Translations under genes and position numbers: made by a program
Shown here: in pieces, positions 54,366 through 64,000 of the stretch
Layout: each line of letters opens with the position of its first letter
How positions within the stretch are numbered: position 1 is the first letter of the stretch
The notes under the pieces: model-generated
The model's database searches: none
The model's input: the letters and a program-made list of their open reading frames with translations, nothing else
Told to the model about the DNA's origin: nothing
Assembly (NCBI RefSeq): GCF_051014685.1
Contig: NW_027478918.1
Location: 307,919-371,918, forward strand
Source: Ptiloglossa arizonensis
Taxonomy: Eukaryota > Arthropoda > Insecta > Hymenoptera > Colletidae
Direction: 5' to 3'
DNA: 64,000 nucleotides

Positions 54366-55707
54366 ATATGTTATACGTCATGCGATATACGTTATACGTT
54401 ATTCGTTATACGGTATACGTTAAACGTTGTACGTTATACGTTATACGTTATACGTTATACGTTATACGTTAAACGTTAAACGTTGTACGTTATACGTTAC
54501 ACGTTTTGCGTTATACGTTATACGTTATACGTTATACGTTATACGTTATACGTTATACGTTATACGTTATACGTTATACGTTAAACGTTGTACGTTATAC
54601 GTTATACGTTATACGTTATACGTTAAACGTTATACGTTAAACGTTAAACGTTGTACGTTATACGTTACACGTTTTGCGTTATACGTTATACGTTATACGT
54701 TATACGTTATACGTTATACGTTATACGTTATACGGTATACGTTATACGTTATACGTTATACGTTATACGTTATATTATACGTTATACATTATACGTTATG
54801 TGTTATAGGATATACGTTATACGTTATACGTTGTACGTTATACGTTATACGTTATACGTTATACGTTATACGTTATACGTTAAACGTTGTACGTTATACG
54901 TTATACGTTATACGTTATACGTTAAACGTTGTACGTTATACGTTATACGTTATACCTTATACCTTATACGTTATACGTTATACGTTATACGTTATACATT
55001 ATACGTTATACGTTGAACTTTGTACGATATACGTTATACGTTATACGTTATACGTTATACGTTATACGTTAAACGTTGTACGTTATACGTTATACGTCAT
55101 ACGTTATACGTTATACGTTGTACGTTCTATGTTATACGTTATACGTTAAACGTTGTACGTTATACGTTATACGTTATACGTTATACGTTATACGTTATAC
55201 GTTATGCGTTATACGTTATACGTTATACGTTATACGTTATACGTTATACGTTATACGTTATACGTTATACGTTATACGTTATACGTTATACGTTATACGT
55301 AATACGTAATACGTCATACGTTTTACGTTAATCGTTATACGTTATACGTTACACGCTATACGTTATACGTTATACGTTATGCGTTATACGTTATACGTTA
55401 TACGTTATACATTATACTTTATACGTTATACGTTATACGTTATACGTTATACGTTATACGTTATACGTTATACGTTATACGTTATACGTTATACGTTATA
55501 CGTTATACGTTATACGTTATACGTTATACGTTATACGTTATGCGTTATAGGATATACGTTATACGTTATACGTTGTACGTTATACGTTATACGTTATACG
55601 TTATACGTTATACGTTATACGTTATACGTTATACGTTATACGTTATACGTTATACGTTATACGTTATACGTTATACGTTATACGTTATACGTTATACGTT
55701 ATACGTT
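54366..55707. repeat. Single R, TTAAACG clusters and Q copy
   Basis: R at 54366, then two clusters of consecutive TTAAACG units with GTTACACGTTTTGCG (near 54500 and 54672). An out-of-register TTATATTATACG lies near 54770 and GTGTTATAGGATATACG near 54800. ACCTTATACC, GTTGAACTTTG near 55012, GTTCTATG and the Q signature at 55299 follow. CGGTATACG near 54733 is isolated. Confidence 0.82.
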
Positions 55708-57160
55708 ATATGTTATACGTCATGCGATATACGTTATACGTTATTCGTTATACGGTATACGTTAAACGTTGTACGTTATACGTTATACGTTATACGTTAT
55801 ACGTTATACGTTAAACGTTAAACGTTGTACGTTATACGTTACACGTTTTGCGTTATACGTTATACGTTATACGTTATACGTTATACGTTATACGTTATAC
55901 GTTATACGTTATACGTTATGCGTTATAGGATATACGTTATACGTTATACGTTGTACGTTATACGTTATACGTTATACGTTATATGTTATACGTCATGCGA
56001 TATACGTTATACGTTATTCGTTATACGGTATACGTTAAACGTTGTACGTTATACGTTATGCGTTATACGTTATACGTTATACGTTGGACGTTATACGTTA
56101 TACGTTATACGTTATACGTTATACGTTATGCGTTATACGTTATACGTTATACGTAACCCGTTATACGTTATACGTTATACTGTATACGTTATACGTTATA
56201 CGTTATACGTTATACGTTATACGTTCTACGTTATACGTTATACGTTATACGTTATACGTTATACTGTATACGTTATACGTTATACGTTATACGTTATACG
56301 CCATACGTTATACGTTATACGTTATACGTTATACGTTATACGTTATACGTTATACGTTATACGTTATACGTTATACGTTATACGTTATACGTTATACGTT
56401 ATACGTTATACGTTACACGTTATACGTTATACGTTATACTGTATACGTTATACGTTATACGTTATACGTTATACGTTATACGTCATACGTTATACGTTAT
56501 ACGTTATACGTTATTCGTTATACGTTATACGTTACACGTTATACGTTATACGTTATACTGTATACGTTATACGTTATACGTTATACGTTATACGTTATAC
56601 GTTATACGTCATACGTTATACGTTATACGTTATACGTTATACGTTCTACGTTATACGTTATACGTTAAACGTTGTACGTTATACGTTATACGTTATACGT
56701 TATTCGTTATACGTTATACGTTATACGTTATACGTTATACGTTTCACGTTATACGTTATACGTTACGCGTTATAGGATATACGTTATACGTTATACGTTG
56801 TACGTTATACGTTATACGTTGTACGTTATACGTTCTACGTTATACGTTATACGTTGTACGTTATACGTTATACGTTGTACGTTATACGTTCTACGTTATA
56901 CGTTATACGTTATACGTTATACGTTATACGTTATACGTTATACGTTGTACGTTATACGTTATACGTCATACGTTATACGTTATACGTTATACGTTCTATG
57001 TTATACGTTATACGTTAAACGTTGTACGTTATACGTTATACGTTATACGTTATACGTTATACGTTATACGTTATGCGTTATACGTTATACGTTATACGTT
57101 ATACGTTATACGTTATACGTTATACGTTATACGTTATACGTTATACGTTATACGTTATAC
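55708..57160. repeat. R doublet, class I, with P block and Q junction
   Basis: R at 55708 and 55981 (273 bp apart), GTTGGACG at 56083. A private GTAACCCG unit lies near 56153 where the copies at 58044 and 58759 read GTTACCCG and others GTTACACG. P elements follow to GTTTCACG and GTTACGCGTTATAGG near 56764. Two GTTGTACG/GTTCTACG elements then join the second half of a Q block. Confidence 0.86.
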
Positions 57161-57590
57161 GTAATACGTAATACGTCATACGTTTTACGTTAATCGTTAT
57201 ACGTTATACGTTACACGCTATACGTTATACGTTATACGTTATACGTTATACGTTATACGTTATACGTTATACATAATACTTTATACGTTATACGTTATAC
57301 GTTATACGTTATACGTTATACGTTATACGTTATACGTTATACGTTATACGTTATACGTTATACGTTATACGTTATACGTTATACGTTATACGTTATACGT
57401 TATGCGTTATAGGATATACGTTATACGTTATACGTTGTACGTTATACGTTATACGTTATACGTTATACGTTATACGTTATACGTTATACGTTATACGTTA
57501 TACGTTATACGTTATACGTTATACGTTATACGTTATACGTTATACGTTATACGTTATACGTTATACGTTATACGTTATACGTTATACGTT
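57161..57590. repeat. Q signature and pure run
   Basis: GTAATACGTAATACGTC at 57161 with TTTTACGTTAATCG and GTTACACGCTATACG. CATAATACTTTATACG near 57271 follows; the equivalent elsewhere is CATTATACTTTATACG. The rest is canonical apart from GCGTTATAGGATATACG near 57403. Confidence 0.84.
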
Positions 57591-58304
57591 ATATGTTATA
57601 CGTCATGCGATATACGTTATACGTTATTCGTTATACGGTATACGTTAAACGTTGTACGTTATACGTTATACGTTATACGTTATACGTTATACGTTAAACG
57701 TTAAACGTTGTACGTTATACGTTACACGTTTTGCGTTATACGTTATACGTTATACGTTATACGTTATACGTTATACGTTATACGTTATACGTTATACGTT
57801 ATGCGTTATAGGATATACGTTATACGTTATACGTTGTACGTTATACGTTATACGTTATACGTTATATGTTATACGTCATGCGATATACGTTATACGTTAT
57901 TCGTTATACGGTATACGTTAAACGTTGTACGTTATACGTTATGCGTTATACGTTATACGTTATACGTTATACGTTGGACGTTATACGTTATACGTTATAC
58001 GTTATACGTTATACGTTATGCGTTATACGTTATACGTTATACGTTACCCGTTATACGTTATACGTTATACTGTATACGTTATACGTTATACGTTATACGT
58101 TATACGTTCTACGTTATACGTTATACGTTATACGTTATACGTTATACTGTATACGTTATACGTTATACGTTATACGTTATACGCCATACGTTATACGTTA
58201 TACGTTATACGTTATACGTTATACGTTATACGTTATACGTTATGCGTTATAGGATATACGTTATACGTTATACGTTGTACGTTATACGTTATACGTTATA
58301 CGTT
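57591..58304. repeat. 714-bp unit, first of tandem pair (R doublet, class I)
   Basis: R at 57591 and 57864 (273 bp), GTTTTGCG, GCG, GTTGGACG at 57973, GTTACCCG, ACTGTATACG, GTTCTACG and GCCATACG, ending at GCGTTATAGGATATACG. R and GTTGGACG markers recur at +714 bp (102 units). Confidence 0.89.
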
Positions 58305-59018
58305 ATATGTTATACGTCATGCGATATACGTTATACGTTATTCGTTATACGGTATACGTTAAACGTTGTACGTTATACGTTATACGTTATACGTTATACG
58401 TTATACGTTAAACGTTAAACGTTGTACGTTATACGTTACACGTTTTGCGTTATACGTTATACGTTATACGTTATACGTTATACGTTATACGTTATACGTT
58501 ATACGTTATACGTTATGCGTTATAGGATATACGTTATACGTTATACGTTGTACGTTATACGTTATACGTTATACGTTATATGTTATACGTCATGCGATAT
58601 ACGTTATACGTTATTCGTTATACGGTATACGTTAAACGTTGTACGTTATACGTTATGCGTTATACGTTATACGTTATACGTTATACGTTGGACGTTATAC
58701 GTTATACGTTATACGTTATACGTTATACGTTATGCGTTATACGTTATACGTTATACGTTACCCGTTATACGTTATACGTTATACTGTATACGTTATACGT
58801 TATACGTTATACGTTATACGTTCTACGTTATACGTTATACGTTATACGTTATACGTTATACTGTATACGTTATACGTTATACGTTATACGTTATACGCCA
58901 TACGTTATACGTTATACGTTATACGTTATACGTTATACGTTATACGTTATACGTTATACGTTATACGTTATACGTTATACGTTATACGTTATACGTTATA
59001 CGTTATACGTTATACGTT
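58305..59018. repeat. 714-bp unit, second of tandem pair (R doublet, class I)
   Basis: R at 58305 and 58578, GTTGGACG at 58687, GTTACCCG near 58757. The GTTACCCG shared with the first unit and not with class I at 44.5 kb fits recent duplication. After GCCATACG it continues into P elements instead of returning to R. Confidence 0.89.
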
Positions 59019-61213
59019 ACACGTTATACGTTATACGTTATACTGTATACGTTATACGTTATACGTTATACGTTATACGTTATACGTCATACGTTATACG
59101 TTATACGTTATACGTTATTCGTTATACGTTATACGTTACACGTTATACGTTATACGTTATACTGTATACGTTATACGTTATACGTTATACGTTATACGTT
59201 ATACGTTATACGTCATACGTTATACGTTATACGTTATACGTTATACGTTCTACGTTATACGTTATACGTTAAACGTTGTACGTTATACGTTATACGTTAT
59301 ACGTTATTCGTTATACGTTATACGTTATACGTTATACGTTATACGTTTCACGTTATACGTTATACGTTACGCGTTATAGGATATACGTTATACGTTATAC
59401 GTTGTACGTTATACGTTATACGTTGTACGTTATACGTTCTACGTTATACGTTATACGTTATACGTTATACGTTATACGTTATACGTTATACGTTATACGT
59501 TATACGTTATACGTTATTCGTTATACGTTATACGTTATACGTTATACGTTATACGTTTCACGTTATACGTTATACGTTACGCGTTATAGGATATACGTTA
59601 TACGTTATACGTTGTACGTTATACGTTATACGTTATACGTTATACGTTATACGTTATACGTTATACGTTATACGTTAAACGTTATACGTTATACGTTATA
59701 CGATATACGTTATACGTCATACGTTATACGTTATACGTTATACGTTATACGTTCCACGTTATACGTTATACGTTATACCTTATACGTTATACGTTATACG
59801 TTATACGTTATACATTATACGTTATACGTTGAACGTTGTACGATATACGTTATACGTTATACGTTATACGTTATACGTTATACGTTAAACGTTGTACGTT
59901 ATACGTTATACGTCATACGTTATACGTTATACGTTATACGTTATACGTTCTACGTTATACGTTATACGTTAAACGTTGTACGTTATACGTTATACGTCAT
60001 ACGTTATACGTTATACGTTATACGTTATACGTTCTACGTTATACGTTATACGTTAAACGTTGTACGTTATACGTTATACGTTATACGTTATTCGTTATAC
60101 GTTATACGTTATACGTTATACGTTATACGTTATACGTTATACGTTATACGTTATACGTTATACGTTATACGTTATACGTTACACGTTATACGTTATACGT
60201 TATACTGTATACGTTATACGTTATACGTTATACGTTATACGTTATACGTTATACGTCATACGTTATACGTTATACGTTATACGTTATACGTTCTACGTTA
60301 TACGTTATACGTTAAACGTTGTACGTTATACGTTATACGTTATACCTTACACGTTATACGTTATACGTTATACGTTATACATTATACGTTATACGTTGAA
60401 CTTTGTACGATATACGTTATACGTTATACGTTATACGTTATACGTTATACGTTAAACGTTGTACGTTATACGTTATACGTCATACGTTATACGTTATACG
60501 TTATACGTTCTATGTTATACGTTATACGTTAAACGTTGTACGTTATACGTTATACGTTATACGTTATACGTTATACGTTATACGTTATACGTTATGCGTT
60601 ATACGTTATACGTTATACGTTATATGTTATACGTTTTACGTTATACGTTATACGTTATACGTTATACGTTATACGTAATACGTAATACGTCATACGTTTT
60701 ACGTTTATCGTTATACGTTATACGTTACACGCTATACGTTATACGTTATACGTTATACGTTATACGTTATACGTTATACGTTATACGTTATACGTTATAC
60801 GTTATACGTTATACGTTATACGTTATACGTTATACGTTATACGTTATACGTTATACGTTATACGTTATACGTTATACGTTATACGTTATACGTTATACGT
60901 TATACGTTATACGTTATACGTTATACGTTATACGTTATACGTTATACGTTATACGTTATACGTTATGCGTTATAGGATATACGTTATACGTTATACGTTG
61001 TACGTTATACGTTATACGTTATACGTTATACGTTATACGTTATACGTTATACGTTAAACGTTATACGTTATACGTTATACGATATACGTTATACGTTATA
61101 CGTTATACGTTATACGTTATACGTTATACGTTATACGTTGTACGTTATACGTTATACGTTATACGTTATACGTTGTACGTTATACGTTATACGTTATACG
61201 TTATACGTTATAC
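59019..61213. repeat. Third, diverged copy of the 2.1-kb block
   Basis: Starts as copies a and b do (GTTACACG, ACTGTATACG, GTTTCACG and GTTACGCGTTATAGG twice). It carries private changes: GTTCCACG near 59753, an extra GTTAAACGTTG/GTCATACG element near 59,970-60,060, ACCTTACACG near 60353, TTTTACG near 60635, and GTTTATCG in place of GTTAATCG after the Q signature at 60675. A pure tract, GCGTTATAGGATATACG near 60967, TTAAACG, GATATACG and two GTTGTACG follow, as in copy a. Confidence 0.83.
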
Positions 61214-61426
61214 GTTAGACGTTGTACGTTATACGTTATACGTTACACGTTATACGCTATACGTTATACGTTATACGTTATACGTTATACGTTATACGTT
61301 ATACGTTATACGTTATACGTTATACGTTATACGTTATACGTTATACGTTATACGTTATACGTTATACGTTATACGTTATACGTTATACGTTATACGTTAT
61401 ACGTTATACGTTATACGTTATACGTT
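61214..61426. repeat. GTTAGACGTTG element and pure run
   Basis: GTTAGACGTTG at 61214 with GTTACACGTTATACGC, as at 47298 and 49844, then canonical units up to the next R doublet. Confidence 0.83.
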
Positions 61427-63233
61427 ATATGTTATACGTCATGCGATATACGTTATACGTTATTCGTTATACGGTATACGTTAAACGTTGTACGTTATAC
61501 GTTATACGTTATACGTTATACGTTATACGTTAAACGTTAAACGTTGTACGTTATACGTTACACGTTTTACGTTATACGTTATACGTTATACGTTATACGT
61601 TATACGTTATACGTTATACGTTATACGTTATACGTTATACGTTATGCGTTATAGGATATACGTTATACGTTATACGTTGTACGTTATACGTTATACGTTA
61701 TACGTTATATGTTATACGTCATGCGATATACGTTATACGTTATTCGTTATACGGTATACGTTAAACGTTGTACGTTATACGTTATACGTTATACGTTATA
61801 CGTTATACGTTATACGTGGACGTTATACGTTATACGTTATACGTTATACGTTATACGTTATACGTTATACGTTATACGTTACACGTTATACGTTATACGT
61901 TATACTGTATACGTTATACGTTATACGTTATACGTTATACGTTATACGTCATACGTTATACGTTATACGTTATACGTTATACGTTCTACGTTATACGTTA
62001 TACGTTATACGTTATACGTTATACTGTATACGTTATACGTTATACGTTATACGATATACGCCATACGTTATACGTTATACGTTATACGTTATACGTTATA
62101 CGTTCTACGTTATACGTTATACGTTATACGTTATACGCTATACGTTATACGTTATACGTTATACGTTATACGTTTCACGTTATACGTTATACGTTACGCG
62201 TTATAGGATATACGTTATACGTTATACGTTGTACGTTATACGTTATACGTTATACGTTATACGTTATACGTGGACGTTATACGTTATACGTTATACGTTA
62301 TACGTTATACGTTATACGTAATACGTTATACGTTACACGTTATACGTTATACGTTATACTGTATATGTTATACGTTATACGTTATACGTTATACGTTATA
62401 CGTCATACGTTATACGTTATACGTTATACGTTATACGTTATACGTTATACGTTATACGTTACACGTTATACGTTATACGTTATACTGTATACGTTATACG
62501 TTATACGTTATACGTTATACGTTATACGTCATACGTTATACGTTATACGTTATACGTTATACGTTCTACGTTATACGTTATACGTTAAACGTTGTACGTT
62601 ATACGTTATACGTTATACGTTATTCGTTATACGTTATACGTTATACGTTATACGTTATACGTTATACGTTTCACGTTATACGTTATACGTTACGCGTTAT
62701 AGGATATACGTTATACGTTATACGTTATACGTTGTACGTTATACGTTATACGTTGTACGTTATACGTTCTACGTTATACGTTATACGTTGTACGTTATAC
62801 GCTATACGTTATACGTTATACGTTATACGTTATACGTTATACGTTATTCGTTATACGTTATACGTTATACGTTATACGTTATACGTTTCACGTTATACGT
62901 TACGCGTTATAGGATATACGTTATACGTTATACGTTGTACGTTATACGTTATACGTTATACGTTATACGTTATACGTGGACGTTATACGTTATACGTTAT
63001 ACGTTATACGTTATACGTTATACGTTATACGTTATACGTTACACGTTATACGTTATACGTAATACTGTATACGTTATACGTTATACGTTATACGTTATAC
63101 GTTATACGTCATACGTTATACGTTATACGTTATACGTTATACGTTATACGTTATACGTTATACGTTACACGTTATACGTTATACGTTATACGTTGTACGT
63201 TATACGTTATACGTTATACGTTATACGTTATAC
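61427..63233. repeat. R doublet, class II, with three TGGACG elements
   Basis: R at 61427 and 61707 (280 bp apart), GTGGACG at 61816, 62270 and 62976. The spacings of 454 and 706 bp are each one base short of whole units, as expected from the deletion. Private variants: GATATACGCC near 62054, GTAATACGTTATACGTTACACG near 62319, and ACTGTATATG near 62360. The third element is reached through GTTTCACG and GTTACGCGTTATAGG elements. Confidence 0.85.
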
Positions 63234-63866
63234 GTTAGACGTTGTACGTTATACGTTATACGTTACACGTTATACGCTATACGTTATACGTTATACGTTA
63301 TACGTTATACGTTATACGTTATACGTTATACGTTATACGTTATACGTTATACGTTATACGTTATACGTTATACGTTATACGTTATACGTTATACGTTATA
63401 CGTTATACGTTATACGTTATACGTTATGCGTTATAGGATATACGTTATACGTTATACGTTGTACGTTATACGTTATACGTTATACGTTATACGTTATACG
63501 TTATACGTTATACGTTAAACGTTATACGTTATACGTTATACGATATACGTTATACGTTATACGTTATACGTTATACGTTATACGTTATACGTTATACGTT
63601 GTACGTTATACGTTATACGTTATACGTTATACGTTGTACGTTATACGTTATACGTTATACGTTATACGTTATACGTTAGACGTTGTACGTTATACGTTAT
63701 ACGTTACACGTTATACGCTATACGTTATACGTTATACGTTATACGTTATACGTTATACGTTATACGTTATACGTTATACGTTATACGTTATACGTTATAC
63801 GTTATACGTTATACGTTATACGTTATACGTTATACGTTATACGTTATACGTTATACGTTATACGTT
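63234..63866. repeat. 441-bp tandem pair with GTTAGACGTTG
   Basis: GTTAGACGTTG at 63234 and 63675, 441 bp (63 units) apart, each followed by GTTACACGTTATACGC. It resembles the 434-bp pair at 49410/49844, with one unit more. Confidence 0.86.
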
Positions 63867-64000
63867 ATATGTTATACGTCATGCGATATACGTTATACGT
63901 TATTCGTTATACGGTATACGTTAAACGTTGTACGTTATACGTTATACGTTATACGTTATACGTTATACGTTATACGTTAAACGTTAAACGTTGTACGTTA
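63867..64000. repeat. R copy 20, cut by the window edge
   Basis: ATATGTTATACGTCATGCG, TTATTCG, CGGTATACG, GTTAAACGTTG, then two TTAAACG units and TTGTACG at the edge. The arrangement matches the first half of an R doublet, so a second R is predicted 273 or 280 bp after 63867, outside the window. Confidence 0.85.

Larger units (their letters stand above)
1..64000. repeat. 7-bp satellite array (TATACGT)n filling the whole window
   Basis: The whole window reads as tandem TATACGT units, about 9,100 of them, with scattered variant units and no unique sequence between. Both window edges lie inside the array. The unit is 28.6% G+C, with A2 C1 G1 T3, and each unit has one CpG. Written as TATACGT it alternates pyrimidine and purine throughout; the only break is the T-T step at the junction. 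Variants include TTGTACG, TTATGCG, TTACACG, TTATTCG, TTTTACG, CTATACG, GATATACG, TTATAGG and TTAAACG. Their recurring order defines the blocks listed below. I infer satellite DNA; the host and function cannot be told from the sequence. Confidence 0.98.
34891..64000. repeat. Segment C: mosaic of R, P and Q blocks
   Basis: Defined by GCGTTATAGGATATACG, GTTAAACGTTGTACG, ATATGTTATACGTCATGCG (R), ACTGTATACG (P) and GTAATACGTAATACGTC with GTTAATCG (Q). S, N, O, U and V signatures of segment B are absent. R occurs 20 times from 39191 to 63867, Q signature 8 times from 41216 to 60675. The segment continues past the window edge. Confidence 0.87.

Noticed and set aside
61768..63924. Longest open frame, 718 codons on the + strand, and others of 300-560 codons (for example 1548-3233 and 3013-4605)
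   Set aside because: They consist only of the YTLYVIR rotation with variant residues, overlap in all three + frames, and start and stop only where variant heptamers create TTG/ATG or TAA/TAG/TGA. I see no ribosome binding site, signal peptide, domain or non-repeat sequence. They follow from a stop-free 7-bp unit.
1..64000. Open frames on the - strand
   Set aside because: The complementary unit ATAACGT places TAA in every frame each 21 bp, so no meaningful frame exists.
1..64000. Telomere repeat
   Set aside because: The unit has no G-run and no G/C strand bias, unlike TTAGGG- or TTTAGGG-type telomeres, and the array is heavily rearranged into blocks rather than uniform.
1..64000. TATA-box or -10-like promoters
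   Set aside because: TATA occurs in nearly every unit by construction, so matches carry no information, and there is no gene for them to serve.
1..64000. Self-complementary hairpins or cruciforms from ACGT and TATA
   Set aside because: ACGT and TATA are palindromic, but the whole unit is not: its complement ACGTATA does not occur in canonical tracts, so only 3-4 bp stems are available.
1..64000. Centromere assignment
   Set aside because: Block-wise higher-order structure is compatible with a centromere, but it also fits other heterochromatin or a non-eukaryotic array. Nothing in the sequence decides it.

Overview
The window is one uninterrupted tandem array of a 7-bp unit, written here as TATACGT (the same array reads as ACGTTAT or TTATACG). 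It enters at base 1 and leaves at base 64,000, so neither edge of the array is seen. I found no unique sequence and no supportable gene, RNA gene, mobile element, CRISPR array or regulatory site. The unit is 2/7 G+C and each unit carries one CpG inside ACGT.

Organism: nothing identifies it. Arrays of short units on this scale are best known from eukaryotic satellite DNA (heterochromatin, centromeres, subtelomeres). Heptanucleotide tandem repeats also exist in filamentous cyanobacteria (STRR families), but those known to me are far shorter. Both readings are inference, and I do not recognise this unit as a described satellite.

The information lies in the variant units. They form signatures that recur in blocks, giving a mosaic higher-order structure. 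Three segments use different variant vocabularies. Segment A (1-12,655) is a mosaic of blocks called here D, J, K, L and M, in the order D-J-K-L-J-D-M-D-D-M-D-K-L-J-L-J-D. A nearly variant-free tract follows (12,656-13,950). Segment B (13,951 to about 34,890) is built from blocks N, O, T, U, V, S and Z, plus copies of block K shared with segment A. Segment C (about 34,891-64,000) is built from blocks R, P and Q and is marked by TTATAGGATATACG, GTTAAACGTTG and ACTGTATACG variants.

Almost all length differences between block copies are whole numbers of 7-bp units, as expected for unequal exchange or slippage. The D-block markers from 684 to 11,982 stay in exact 7-bp register. Tandem block duplications range from 280 bp to about 2.16 kb with no single dominant period. 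Segment C carries two linked classes of R-doublet, one defined by a shared single-base deletion.

The long open frames on the + strand are artefacts of the repeat. A stop-free 7-bp unit reads as the heptapeptide YTLYVIR in all three + frames, and the complementary unit carries TAA, which closes every - frame each 21 bp. The tract around 12.55-13.8 kb has unusual non-unit indels exactly where D-block variants are expected. It may be a homogenised copy or a consensus/basecalling artefact, and it is the first place to check the assembly.
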